From the NCBI RefSeq assembly GCF_003399445.1, contig NZ_QUQO01000001.1:1113001-1177000 (forward strand): a stretch of 64,000 bases of DNA, written 5' to 3'. Both the position numbers and the translations under genes were made by a program. Source of the DNA: Parvularcula marina. Lineage in GTDB: Bacteria > Pseudomonadota > Alphaproteobacteria > Caulobacterales > Parvularculaceae. Below are positions 26,395-35,240 of this stretch, piece by piece. The notes beneath the pieces were generated by a model that did no database searches, was not told the origin of the DNA, and saw nothing but the letters and a program-made list of their open reading frames with translations. Numbering within the stretch: the stretch's first letter is position 1; every line of letters starts with the position of its first letter.

Positions 26395-27167
26395 CAGGCG
26401 AGCCCTACCTCTTTCGCCTTTTTCGGGCCGAGCTGTTCGATAAGCTGCTTGCGCGGCACTTCCTCGATCTCACCGAGCTTGAGTGCGCCAAGCTGGAACG
26501 GTCCGTATGAGGTGCGGATCAGCCTGTTCACGGTCAGCCCCAGATGACGGCAAATCGCGCGGACCTCGCGGTTCTTCCCTTCACTGATCGCGATCGTCAG
26601 CCAGCTGTTCCCGCCCTGCTGCTTGTCGAGTTTCGCCTCAACCGGCCCATACTGGACGCCGTCGATTTCGACCCCGTCTTTGAGTGCCTCCAGCGCCCGC
26701 TCATTCGTCCGGCCATAGGCCCGCACGCGGTAGCGGCGCTTCCACCCTGTCGAAGGCAGCTCAAGAAGACGCGCAAGGCCGCCATCGGTGGTGAGAAGCA
26801 GCAATCCTTCCGTCGTCAGATCAAGCCGCCCAACCGAGATCACCCGCGGCATCCCGGCGGGCAGCGCCTCGAACACCGTCGCCCGCCCTTGTGGATCCTT
26901 ATGCGTCGAGACGAGATTGTCAGGCTTGTGATAACGCCACAGCCGCACGGGCTCTGCCTTGCCGATCCGTTCGCCATCGACGCGGATGTCCTGACCGGGC
27001 AGAACCTTGAAGGCCGGGGTGTCGAGCGTTTTCCCATCGACCGTGACCCGCCCTTGAGTGATCAGCTTTTCCGAATCGCGGCGAGAGGCGACACCGGCCC
27101 GAGCAAGCACTTTGGCGATACGCTCGCCGCTATTTTCCGATTCTTTCGATTCAGATTGTTCAGTCAT
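26394..27167 (-). CDS. rRNA pseudouridine synthase, RsuA/RluB family
   Basis: 257 aa. The N-terminal S4 RNA-binding domain (RIAKVLARAGVASRRDSEKLITQGRVTVDGK) is followed by the catalytic domain with the active aspartate in VGRLDLTTEGLLLLTTDGGLA. A conserved ISEGKNREVRAICRHLGLTVNRLIR-type block closes the domain. Size and S4 domain fit RluB (23S rRNA). It is the first gene of the unit with rsmD. Confidence 0.88.
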   Translation of the reverse strand: MTEQSESKESENSGERIAKVLARAGVASRRDSEKLITQGRVTVDGKTLDTPAFKVLPGQDIRVDGERIGKAEPVRLWRYHKPDNLVSTHKDPQGRATVFEALPAGMPRVISVGRLDLTTEGLLLLTTDGGLARLLELPSTGWKRRYRVRAYGRTNERALEALKDGVEIDGVQYGPVEAKLDKQQGGNSWLTIAISEGKNREVRAICRHLGLTVNRLIRTSYGPFQLGALKLGEIEEVPRKQLIEQLGPKKAKEVGLA

Positions 27168-27315
27168 TTGAAAGCCTTAATTGGAACTTCTCACGCAGTG
27201 AGCGCGTTGTAACTTTTGGTGGCTGGAAAACCCGCTTGAATGGGACCACCTGCCCCGGCAAATATCTAACCTGCGTCCGCCGCGCGGGGGGCGGCAGAAA
27301 CGAAGGAATTTACTC

Positions 27316-27969
27316 ATGAAAAAGCTTGCTATTGGCCTTATGGCGCTCGCTTCACCGCTCGCCCTTAGTGCTTGCACGACGACTGATCCCTATACCGGCG
27401 AACAGAAAGTGTCCAACACTGCGAAAGGTGCCGGCCTTGGCGCCCTTGCTGGCGGTGTCATCGGCGCGATCGCCGGGGATGACGAAGCAGCTCTCGCCGG
27501 CGCAGCCGTTGGTGCGGCCATCGGTGGCGGTATCGGCAATTATATGGACCGTCAGGAAGCCGAACTCCGTCAGGAGCTCGCCTCGACTGGTGTTCGCGTT
27601 CAACGGAACGGCGACAACATTCGCCTGATCATGCCGGGCAACATCACCTTTGCAACGGCACAATCGGACGTTCGCCCGGAATTCTACGCGACCCTGAACT
27701 CGGTCTCGAAAGTCCTTGCCAAATACAACAAGACGAATGTCCTTGTTGAAGGGCACACGGACAATGTCGGCGCCGACCAGTACAACCTTGATCTCTCGAT
27801 CTCCCGCGCCGAAAGCGTCGGCAACTACCTCGTCGCTCAAGGCGTTGCCGTGCCGCGCATCCGCGCCCTTGGCTATGGCGAAACCCAGCCGATTGCCGGG
27901 AACGAAACCGATCACGGCCGTCAGCAGAACCGCCGGGTCGAAATCCAGCTGACTCCGATCCAGGGCTAA
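27316..27969 (+). CDS. OmpA-family lipoprotein (YiaD-like)
   Basis: 217 aa. Lipoprotein signal with lipobox LSAC (Cys20). A glycine-zipper region (GAGLGALAGGVIGAIAG and AAVGAAIGGGIGNYM) precedes a C-terminal OmpA peptidoglycan-binding domain (VLVEGHTDNVGADQYNLDLSISRAESV, then GYGETQPIAGNETDHGRQQNRRVEI). It tethers the outer membrane to peptidoglycan. AAGGAA lies a few bases before the ATG, and a strong terminator follows. Confidence 0.93.
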   Translation: MKKLAIGLMALASPLALSACTTTDPYTGEQKVSNTAKGAGLGALAGGVIGAIAGDDEAALAGAAVGAAIGGGIGNYMDRQEAELRQELASTGVRVQRNGDNIRLIMPGNITFATAQSDVRPEFYATLNSVSKVLAKYNKTNVLVEGHTDNVGADQYNLDLSISRAESVGNYLVAQGVAVPRIRALGYGETQPIAGNETDHGRQQNRRVEIQLTPIQG

Positions 27970-27991
27970 GCCGGACGAAAATCTCTATCGA

Positions 27992-28021
27992 AAAGCCCCG
28001 CTGAGAAGCGGGGCTTTTTTT
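27992..28021 (+). terminator. Intrinsic terminator after the OmpA-family lipoprotein
   Basis: GCCCCGCT and AGCGGGGC form a perfect 8-bp stem with loop GAGA, flanked by A-run and followed by seven T. It lies 23 bases after the stop codon. Confidence 0.95.
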
Positions 28022-28088
28022 GTGGGCAATAGCTGGACGCCGCCCAAATGTTCATATATTGTTCCATCACTTTAATGGGAGATATCCA

Positions 28089-28469
28089 ATGATCGGATAT
28101 GTGACTTTCGGCACGAATGACCGCGAGAAATCAGCGAAATTCTATGACGCCATCGCCAAGGAGATGGGCGTCGGCCGAATGATGGACAATGACACCTTCA
28201 TCGCTTGGGGGGAGATGGGCGGCGCCCCGGGTGTCGCCGCGACCAAGCCCTTCAATGGCGAAGCCGCAACGGTTGGCAATGGCACCATGGTCGCGCTGCA
28301 GGCGAAAGACGAAGATCAGGTCAAGCGGATCTATGAGGCAGCGCTCGCCAATGGCGGCACCGACGAAGGCGCCCCCGGTCCGCGCGGCGAAGGCTTCTAC
28401 GCCGCCTATTTCCGTGATCCTGACGGCAACAAGCTCAACGCCTTCCTCGTGACCGGCCCGATGGGCTGA
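28089..28469 (+). CDS. VOC (glyoxalase/bleomycin-resistance fold) protein
   Basis: 126 aa, single VOC module: MIGYVTFGTNDREKSAKFYDAIAKEMG at the start and GFYAAYFRDPDGNKLNAFLV at the end. Start 28089 is preferred over an upstream in-frame ATG because it has GGGAG nine bases upstream and gives the canonical N-terminus. Members are metal-dependent lyases or dioxygenases, or binding proteins; substrate unknown. Confidence 0.85.
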   Translation: MIGYVTFGTNDREKSAKFYDAIAKEMGVGRMMDNDTFIAWGEMGGAPGVAATKPFNGEAATVGNGTMVALQAKDEDQVKRIYEAALANGGTDEGAPGPRGEGFYAAYFRDPDGNKLNAFLVTGPMG

Positions 28470-28489
28470 TCTGTTACCAGATCTCCACT

Positions 28490-28530
28490 TGACTACGCTT
28501 GTAATCATTGATTGACTACAAGCGTAGTCA
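28490..28530. promoter_or_regulatory. Paired BlaI/MecI-like operator (perfect 14-bp inverted repeat)
   Basis: TGACTACGCTTGTA (28490-28503) and TACAAGCGTAGTCA (28517-28530) are exact reverse complements separated by 13 bases. Each arm is also nearly its own dyad: 28514-28529 reads GACTAC-AAGC-GTAGTC and 28491-28506 reads GACTAC-GCTT-GTAATC. BlaI/MecI/CopY-type repressors recognise TACAnnTGTA/GACTACAnnTGTAGTC sites. This lies just upstream of the 236-aa secreted protein. No BlaI-type gene is in the window, so the assignment is by motif only. Confidence 0.55.
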
Positions 28531-28563
28531 TTTTGTCCCCGGACAAACGGGAAGGAGATCCCC

Positions 28564-29274
28564 ATGTTTCGAATGCGCCCTCTTCCGCTGGTGCCCAGCG
28601 TGCTGGCCCCGATGGCCTTTGGCCTCATCAGCCTGATATCCGGCAGTGACGCCGATGCAAGTGAACAGCACGCCTCCAGCAGTCACCATGTCGTGACCAC
28701 CGGCAGCGGCTCCAACTTCCATTTCATCAGCACCTCGAGTGCCGTTCACGAGAACGAAATCGAGATGGTCTTCCTGAGTGATCCGTTTGCGGAGCTCCCC
28801 AAGCCGCCAAAACCCCATCACGAAAAACGCAAAGCCAAGAAAAAAGCGCCTAAGCCACCCGAGCCCCCTACTCGCGGCGGCGACGATGAGGCTTTTGAGA
28901 AATCCATGGAGAAGTTCGAGCGCTCCATGGAAGAATTTGAAAAAGAGATGGAGGACTTCGGCGAGGAGATGGAAGCCTTCGGCGAAGCCATGGGCGAATG
29001 GGGAGAGAAGATGGGCGCCGTCGGTGAGACCATGGGCGAGATCAGCGAGGACTGCATCGATCACATTGAAGATAGTGACGCCCCCACCGTCTTGACCGGC
29101 CGCGTCGAGGACACAGGCCAGGTCGTCAAGGCCGTCTGCGCCTCCGGCGGCAAGGAGCGCTACATGTCAGACGAGCTCGAACGCTTCGTCTTGCGCCACC
29201 CTGATCTGACTGATGAGGAAAAAGACTACTTCATGGACCACCGGGATGATCCGAGTACGGTTCACATGGACTAA
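28564..29274 (+). CDS. Secreted Met/Glu/Phe-rich coiled protein, unknown function
   Basis: 236 aa. It has an N-terminal hydrophobic segment (about 7-28), a Lys/Pro hinge (about 78-100), then a run of near-heptad repeats rich in Glu, Met and Phe/Gly (about 106-158, e.g. EKFERSMEEFEKEMEDFGEE). The C-terminal domain carries two cysteines. AAGGAG precedes the ATG. It sits behind a BlaI-like operator and before a strong terminator, so it is probably a one-gene unit. No family was recognised. Confidence 0.7.
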   Translation: MFRMRPLPLVPSVLAPMAFGLISLISGSDADASEQHASSSHHVVTTGSGSNFHFISTSSAVHENEIEMVFLSDPFAELPKPPKPHHEKRKAKKKAPKPPEPPTRGGDDEAFEKSMEKFERSMEEFEKEMEDFGEEMEAFGEAMGEWGEKMGAVGETMGEISEDCIDHIEDSDAPTVLTGRVEDTGQVVKAVCASGGKERYMSDELERFVLRHPDLTDEEKDYFMDHRDDPSTVHMD

Positions 29275-29295
29275 CCCTGATCCGTGTGCCCCGAA

Positions 29296-29332
29296 GACCC
29301 CTCGCGCCTTCGCCGACGCGGGGGGTCTTTTT
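29296..29332 (+). terminator. Intrinsic terminator after the Met/Glu-rich protein
   Basis: GACCCC-T-CGCG pairs with CGCG-GG-GGGGTC around a GC-rich loop, followed by five T, about 20 bases after the stop codon. Confidence 0.8.
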
Positions 29333-29371
29333 ATTCAGGCGATTTCAATTCCAAGCGGACGAGCCCGCCAC

Positions 29372-31159
29372 TTAGAAAGCTTCTGCCGGCAGGGCCATCA
29401 TTGCTTCAGCGCCAGCTTTCACCCGCACCAGATGCGTCGTCGACATCGGCAGCAGACGCGAGAAGAAGTACTGCGCCGTGATCAGCTTGTTATCGTAATA
29501 AGGATCATCCCCGCCGGCTTTCTCCAGCGCGGTTTTCGTCATCATGCCCCACATATAGCCCATGGCGACGAGCCCGAATAGGTGCAGGAAGTCGTGTGAC
29601 CCCGCCCCTGCATTATTCGGGTTCTGCATCCCGTTAGCCGCCAGCCACTGGATCGCTTCCTGTAGCTCGCCCTTGGTCGCCTCGATCTGGCCGATATAGC
29701 CGTCGAGCACATCCGATGTGCCCTTATTGTCCGCACACCACTCGGTGACCTCTTTAAGGAAGGTCTGCCAGTAGCGCCCGCCATCGGCCATCAGCTTACG
29801 ACCGACAAGGTCGAGCGCCTGAATGCCGTTGGTGCCCTCATAGATCATGGCGATCTTGGTATCGCGCAGGAATTGGGACATGCCCCATTCTTCCGTATAG
29901 CCGGAACCGCCGAAGACCTGCATCGCATCGCAAGTCGCCTCAAACCCCTTATGGGTCTGATAGGCTTTGATGATCGGCGTCAGCAGCGCCATGTAATCAT
30001 CCGATTTCTGGCGCGTGCCTTCGTCTTCGGCCTTGTCCGCAAGATCCGAATGGATCGCCGTCCAGTAGGTCAGCGCTCGCGCGCCTTCAACGAAGGCACG
30101 GCTATCCATCAGCATACGGCGCACATCAGGGTGCACGATGATCGGGTCGGCCGGCTGCTCGGGCGCTTTCGGGCCGGTCAGCGAACGCGACTGCAGACGG
30201 TCACGGGCAAAGGCGGCAGCATTCTGGTTGGCAACTTCGGCGGCCGCCAGCCCCTGCATGCCGACGCCAAGCCGGGCTTCGTTCATCATCACGAACATGG
30301 CGCGCATGCCCTTGTTCTCTTCACCGATGAGATAGCCCGTCGCTTCGTCATAATTCATGACGCAGGTCGCGTTGCCGTGAATGCCCATTTTCTCTTCGAG
30401 GCCGCCGCAGGAAACACCGTTCCGCTCGCCCGGATTGCCATCCGCATCGAGAACGAATTTCGGCACGATAAAGAGCGAGATGCCCTTGATGCCGTCAGGC
30501 GCACCTTCGATCCGGGCAAGGACGAGGTGGATGATGTTCTCGGACATGTCGTGCTCACCGGCCGAGATCCAGATCTTCTGGCCGGAGATCTTGTAGGTGC
30601 CATCATCCTGCGGCACGGCTTTCGACCGGATCAGCCCCAGATCCGTCCCGCATTGCGGCTCGGTCAGGTTCATCGTGCCGGTCCATTCGCCGGTCGTCAT
30701 TTTGGGCAGATAGGTCTGCTTCTGCTCATCTGATCCGTTCTGATAGATCGCGCGCCAAGCACCGCCTGACAGGCCCGGATACATCGCGAAGGCCTGGTTC
30801 GATGCACTGGTCATTTCCGAGACGGCATATTGCAGCGCCAGCGGCAGGCCCTGCCCGCCATATTCGGGGTCCATCGCGATCGTGCCAAAGCCGTTCTCGC
30901 AGAACTGCTGATAGGCATCCTTGAATCCGGTCGGTGTCGTCACCGAGCCGTCATCATGCCGGACGCATCCTTCCTGATCGCCGACGCGGTTGAGCGGGGT
31001 CAGCACATCGCGGTGCCATTTGCCCGACTCTTCGAGGAAGGCATCGATCACGTCGGGCGTCGCATCAGCAAAGCCCGGCAGGTTTGAATATTTCTGCAGG
31101 TCGAAACAGTCATGCAGCAGGAACTGCATGTCACGGGTCGGGGCGTCGTAAATCGGCAT
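29372..31159 (-). CDS. Acyl-CoA dehydrogenase (about 595-aa type)
   Basis: 595 aa from the chosen start. Features are MNLTEPQCGTDLGLIRSKAVP, KISGQKIWISAGEHDM, and the catalytic glutamate region IAMIYEGTNGIQALDLVGRKL. A C-terminal extension typical of the long FadE5-like class follows. It oxidises acyl-CoA to enoyl-CoA in beta-oxidation with FAD. Start 31159 is chosen over 31237 because GGGAG lies upstream and MPIYDAPTRDMQFLLHDCF is the family N-terminus. No beta-oxidation partner genes are adjacent. Confidence 0.93.
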   Translation of the reverse strand: MPIYDAPTRDMQFLLHDCFDLQKYSNLPGFADATPDVIDAFLEESGKWHRDVLTPLNRVGDQEGCVRHDDGSVTTPTGFKDAYQQFCENGFGTIAMDPEYGGQGLPLALQYAVSEMTSASNQAFAMYPGLSGGAWRAIYQNGSDEQKQTYLPKMTTGEWTGTMNLTEPQCGTDLGLIRSKAVPQDDGTYKISGQKIWISAGEHDMSENIIHLVLARIEGAPDGIKGISLFIVPKFVLDADGNPGERNGVSCGGLEEKMGIHGNATCVMNYDEATGYLIGEENKGMRAMFVMMNEARLGVGMQGLAAAEVANQNAAAFARDRLQSRSLTGPKAPEQPADPIIVHPDVRRMLMDSRAFVEGARALTYWTAIHSDLADKAEDEGTRQKSDDYMALLTPIIKAYQTHKGFEATCDAMQVFGGSGYTEEWGMSQFLRDTKIAMIYEGTNGIQALDLVGRKLMADGGRYWQTFLKEVTEWCADNKGTSDVLDGYIGQIEATKGELQEAIQWLAANGMQNPNNAGAGSHDFLHLFGLVAMGYMWGMMTKTALEKAGGDDPYYDNKLITAQYFFSRLLPMSTTHLVRVKAGAEAMMALPAEAF

Positions 31160-31318
31160 CGGGGGCTCCCTTGGCTTATCCTTATGAAGACCGCGAAGCC
31201 CGGCATTGAAAGCCGCTTCTGCAGTCAATCTCTCCACTGTCTAATCGAGGCCACACCAGCGGTAAAGGCCCCTCTCCACTCCCATGCAGCAAGATGTGGA
31301 AAGATGCGTTAACCGAGG

Positions 31319-31333
31319 TTAGGTTTTTGTTAA
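31319..31333. promoter_or_regulatory. CtrA-like box upstream of the PodJ-like gene
   Basis: TTAG-N7-TTAA (one mismatch from TTAA-N7-TTAA), with a further GTTAACC half-site seven bases upstream. It lies 73 bp before the start of the polarity-type gene. In Caulobacter, podJ transcription is controlled by cell-cycle regulators, so the placement is plausible; not proven. Confidence 0.4.
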
Positions 31334-31405
31334 TACCGGCCCTTCACCTCCCATACGAAGCAGCTTAGCCATTTCTTTTGCTGTAAGTTTGGGGGCAAAT
31401 ACGCC

Positions 31406-33658
31406 ATGCCGAACCGCCAAGAGGCACCTGTGAAATCGAATGTGCCATGGAGCGTGAAGGGGATCGATCCTGAAGCACGCGTCGTCGCCAAGGAAGCCGC
31501 TCGCAAGGCCGGGATGACTCTCGGCGAGTGGATGAACACCATGATCCAGAAAGTGGGTCAGGATGACGTCGATGGTGAGCCGGGTGGCGGCACAGGCGGC
31601 CTGGAAATCCCGCAGGCAAGCGGCGTCAGCGCCGAGCAGATCCGCACGGTCGTCGATAGCCTCAACCGCCTCAATGAACGCCTGCAAACAACGCAGGAGC
31701 AGGTCCGCCGCTCTGAAGAACAATCTCGCGCCGCGGCCAGCGGCCTGAACCTCGCCGTCGAAACCGTCTTTGAACGCCTCAAACGGCTGGAGCGGGAGCG
31801 CAAGGCCGGTGCGCCGAGCGACATTATCGATCGGGTAGAACGGCTTGAAGAAAGCGACGCCGAGAAGCAGCGCATCGACAGCCTCAAACGGCTGGAGCAG
31901 GCCCTCAGCCAGATGGTCGAGCAGTTCGAATCGACCCGTTCGGAGGCAATCTCCCGCGTCGAGGCGAATGAGCATGCCGTCACACGGCTCGAAGGCCGTG
32001 TCGATATTCTCGATGAGCGGGTCACCGCTGGCTTTGAAGAGGTCAATGACGCGCTGACCGCGATCGGCGGCCAGCTTGACCACACTGAACGCACCGCCAA
32101 GGCGGTCCTCCTCGAGGCGAAAGAAGCCGCTGGTTCGACCGATGCCGAATTCGTGGAGCGTACCGGCAAGAAGCTGCAATTGCTCGGCAATGAGATCAAA
32201 CGGTCCGGCGACCAGATCTCAGCCGTTGAGAATATGGTCTCCTCCCTCACCGAGAAGATCGAAGCCGCCGAACGCCGCTCCGCTGACGGCATCGCCGATG
32301 TCTCGGCTGAGCTCGACGCCCTGCGCGAAGAGCTGATGGCTGCCGGGCTTGATGCCTCGGAGAACGAAGAAGCCGAGCGCTGGAACGAAGTTGCGCGGGA
32401 GGCTGAGGAAAAAGTCGCCTCGCTGCAGGCATCTTATGAGGACATGATCTCGCGGATGGGCGAAGCCGAGGCAGATATCGCCCCGTCGCCTGCCACATCA
32501 GCGAGCGATGCCATGGCCGCGCTCGATGAAGCCGATCAGGAAGCACTGGGCTCCCCTGCCGATGATGAAGGCGATGAGTTCGATTCGATCTTCGGCCCCG
32601 ACACGCTGGCTGCTGAACCTGAAGATGATTTTGACGATACGCCCCTGACCGCCGGACGGACAGAGGATGATCTCTTCCCGGAGGAAACGGCAGATCACAA
32701 ACCGATGACCGCGCGCGAGAAAATCATCGCCGCGGCCCGCGCCCGGCATGAACGCCTTGCCCGTGAGCGCGACGAACAGGGTCGGCTTGAGCTGATCGAT
32801 GAAGCCTCGCCTGAAGAAACCACGATCATCGATGATACGGCGCTGCCGCATGAGGCAGTCGACGAAAATGGCCAGAATCCGAAAGTGGGCCTGCCGCTTG
32901 TCGTTCTTCTCGGTGTTGTGCTGCTTGGCGCTATTCTCGTCGGCGGTTACCTGATGACCCGCGGCGGTGGGGACACGGATGTACCGGCCGTTGAGACGGG
33001 CTCTGCCAATGCCGTCTCCGAACCTTCGGCAAATGGCGGCGATGCCTCACTCTCCGCCCCGCCCCCTGATGGCGCCGTCCTTTATACGCAAGGCAAGCAG
33101 GCGCTCGCCAATGCAACGACGCCGGATGAATTTGCCGACGGATTCAACAAGATCCGCGAAGCGGCGATCTATGGCAATGTTCCTGCCCGTTACCGCCTCG
33201 GCGAGCTTTACTTCACCGGTCAGGGCACGGAGCAGGATCTGCGCAGCGCCAAGACCTGGTTCACCGAAGCCGCGCTCAGCGGCAATGCCGCCGCCATGCA
33301 TCGCCTTGGCAGCCTTGCCATTGACCCCAATTTCGACGGCCAGAATTTCGAGGAAGCCCTCGATTGGTTCAGCCGCGCCGCCGATCTTGGCGTGATCGAC
33401 AGCATGTATAACCTTGGCTACCTCTACGATCCGAGCACGGATGGCTATCTGCCGACAGAGCTGCGCAATGGTGAGGAATCCTATTTCTGGTATTCGATCG
33501 CTGCGCGTCAGGGTGACCCCGTCGCCAAAGGGGATGCCGCCAGTATCGCCGCAAAACTCAGCAGCAAGCAGATCGAAGCGGTCGATGGCCGTGTCCGCAA
33601 CTGGACGCCGCGCCCTTACGATCCGCGCGTCAATGACGGGCTCCAGATCATCAACTGA
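31406..33658 (+). CDS. PodJ-like polar localisation protein with SEL1 repeats
   Basis: 750 aa. The N-terminal conserved box VPWSVKGIDPEARVVAKEAARKAGMTLGEWMNTMI (about 13-47) is followed by a long coiled-coil (about 70-350), an acidic linker (about 355-470), one membrane helix (about 494-515) and periplasmic SEL1/TPR-like repeats (about 590-720). This is the order of Caulobacter PodJ, a polar organising factor, but the C-terminal peptidoglycan-binding domain is missing. It is divergent from the acyl-CoA dehydrogenase and monocistronic. Confidence 0.75.
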   Translation: MPNRQEAPVKSNVPWSVKGIDPEARVVAKEAARKAGMTLGEWMNTMIQKVGQDDVDGEPGGGTGGLEIPQASGVSAEQIRTVVDSLNRLNERLQTTQEQVRRSEEQSRAAASGLNLAVETVFERLKRLERERKAGAPSDIIDRVERLEESDAEKQRIDSLKRLEQALSQMVEQFESTRSEAISRVEANEHAVTRLEGRVDILDERVTAGFEEVNDALTAIGGQLDHTERTAKAVLLEAKEAAGSTDAEFVERTGKKLQLLGNEIKRSGDQISAVENMVSSLTEKIEAAERRSADGIADVSAELDALREELMAAGLDASENEEAERWNEVAREAEEKVASLQASYEDMISRMGEAEADIAPSPATSASDAMAALDEADQEALGSPADDEGDEFDSIFGPDTLAAEPEDDFDDTPLTAGRTEDDLFPEETADHKPMTAREKIIAAARARHERLARERDEQGRLELIDEASPEETTIIDDTALPHEAVDENGQNPKVGLPLVVLLGVVLLGAILVGGYLMTRGGGDTDVPAVETGSANAVSEPSANGGDASLSAPPPDGAVLYTQGKQALANATTPDEFADGFNKIREAAIYGNVPARYRLGELYFTGQGTEQDLRSAKTWFTEAALSGNAAAMHRLGSLAIDPNFDGQNFEEALDWFSRAADLGVIDSMYNLGYLYDPSTDGYLPTELRNGEESYFWYSIAARQGDPVAKGDAASIAAKLSSKQIEAVDGRVRNWTPRPYDPRVNDGLQIIN

Positions 33659-33667
33659 CCCGGCCCC

Positions 33668-34375
33668 TCAGGCTGCATCGTGGAAGATGATGCCGAGCGT
33701 CATGCGCTCGCCATCTTCGACGATGCTCACCCCATGCCGAAGCTGGCTTTTTGACCAGCCGCGCTTTGTTGCCCGCGGTTTTTCCCTCACGGGGAAAATC
33801 GCGCAATCCCCCTGCCCGAGCCGCACGACATAGGCGCGCGATTGTAGGCGCGGCCGGTTCTCGACCAGCACAAACTCGCCGCCTGAGAAATCCTTCTCAG
33901 GATCGCTCAGCATGATGACGGCCTGAAGCGGAAAATGAACTTCGCCATAAAGATCCTGATGCAGGCAGTTATAATCGCCGGATTTATATTTGAGCATCAG
34001 CGGTGTCGGTTTCGTCTGGCCTGCCGCCCGGCAGCGATCCAGCAGCTCGACATGATCTTCTGGCCATGCGGGGTCCTCACCGAACCGTTCCGCCCATTCA
34101 TTCGCGATCAGGCCCAGCGGCGGATAAAGCGCGGACCGCAATCTCGCGACGACCTCGGGCAAGGGGCTCGCAAAATACTGATAGACGCCCTCCCCATAGC
34201 TGTAGCGCGCCATGTCGATCCTTGAGCGGAACATCTCCCGCTCTTCAAACAGGGGCTTAAGGCCCGCGCATTCCTCAGCTGTCAGAAGGCCGGGGAGCTT
34301 CGCCATCCCCCGCTCATCAAGCGCGGTGGACGCCGCCGCCCAGTCGGTCTTTGCTATCCGGTCTTCAAGGCGCAT
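33668..34375 (-). CDS. 2-oxoglutarate/Fe(II)-dependent oxygenase (prolyl-hydroxylase-like)
   Basis: 235 aa. The double-stranded beta-helix iron site is visible: HQD (His139, Asp141), distal His214 in LRHGVS, and Arg224 in ERMTLGIIFHDA for 2-oxoglutarate. FSGGEFVLVEN matches the prolyl-4-hydroxylase family. The substrate (free amino acid or protein) is unknown. It is preceded on the same strand by the metallophosphoesterase gene, 10 bases away. Confidence 0.85.
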   Translation of the reverse strand: MRLEDRIAKTDWAAASTALDERGMAKLPGLLTAEECAGLKPLFEEREMFRSRIDMARYSYGEGVYQYFASPLPEVVARLRSALYPPLGLIANEWAERFGEDPAWPEDHVELLDRCRAAGQTKPTPLMLKYKSGDYNCLHQDLYGEVHFPLQAVIMLSDPEKDFSGGEFVLVENRPRLQSRAYVVRLGQGDCAIFPVREKPRATKRGWSKSQLRHGVSIVEDGERMTLGIIFHDAA

Positions 34376-34385
34376 GACCTTTGCC

Positions 34386-35108
34386 TCAGGTCGTCACGAA
34401 ACGGCGCTTTTCACCATCGAGAATTGCCGCTGTCAGCCGGGACGACCAGAAGGCGCCCGTATCAAGATTGATCCGCCAGGGGAGGTTTTCAGCCTTCTTC
34501 ACCGGCGTGTGGCCATGCACGATGACGGGGCCGGAGAAATGATGCTCCTCGGCCTGCAAAAACGGCTCGCGGATCCACAGAAAATCGCGCTCGGACTGCT
34601 CCTCGATCGGCCGGTGTGGATCAATCCCTGCGTGGACGAAGAGATAAGGCCCTATCTCCTCATAAAGCGGCAGCGACATCAGGAAATTGAAATGGCTGTC
34701 TGGCAGCACATTCGCGAATTCTTCCTGCAGCGAGACCAGATCTTCCGCCGCCCGCGCCTTGATCCCATAGCTCATCAGGGTCTCGGCTCCGCCCCATTCG
34801 AGCCATTCAGCAGTGTCTTCAGGCGCGGCCAGAAAATCGAGCATCGCCTGTTCGTGATTGCCGCGCAGGAAGACCGTATCCGGGTAGCGATCCTGAAGCC
34901 CGAGCAGCATGTTCAGAACCTCGCGGCTCTCTGCGCCCCGGTCGACATAGTCACCAAGAAACACCAGCCGGTAGGGCTCGTCGCGCAACTTTTTCTCTAA
35001 GCGCCGCAACAGCTTGGCAAGAAGGTCCGCGCGGCCATGGATATCCCCGATCGCCACCAGCAGGGGGCTTTCCTCGGGCATATCTGTTTGTGGCACGGCG
35101 CTCATCAT
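34386..35108 (-). CDS. Serine/threonine-type metallophosphoesterase
   Basis: 240 aa. The phosphoesterase motifs are in order: AIGDIHGRADLL, FLGDYVDRGAES, LRGNHEQAML, and later IVHGHTPV. It resembles the PrpA/ApaH-like group of bacterial protein or dinucleoside-polyphosphate phosphatases. AGGA lies ten bases before the chosen start. It is cotranscribed with the 2OG oxygenase. Confidence 0.9.
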   Translation of the reverse strand: MMSAVPQTDMPEESPLLVAIGDIHGRADLLAKLLRRLEKKLRDEPYRLVFLGDYVDRGAESREVLNMLLGLQDRYPDTVFLRGNHEQAMLDFLAAPEDTAEWLEWGGAETLMSYGIKARAAEDLVSLQEEFANVLPDSHFNFLMSLPLYEEIGPYLFVHAGIDPHRPIEEQSERDFLWIREPFLQAEEHHFSGPVIVHGHTPVKKAENLPWRINLDTGAFWSSRLTAAILDGEKRRFVTT

Positions 35109-35240
35109 CAGCCGGTGTTCCTACACTGCTTGGGGCGTGCCGCAAATTGGCACGGTGTTGCTATAGGGCATTTGACGCCCCGCTATTCAGTTTAGTACCG
35201 AAAACCGCTACAAGGTTCCCAGTTTCCAAAGGTGTAGACC

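Noticed and set aside
29873-30733. A 286-codon plus-strand open frame inside the acyl-CoA dehydrogenase
   Set aside because: Fully antisense to a gene with clear motifs; a shadow frame.
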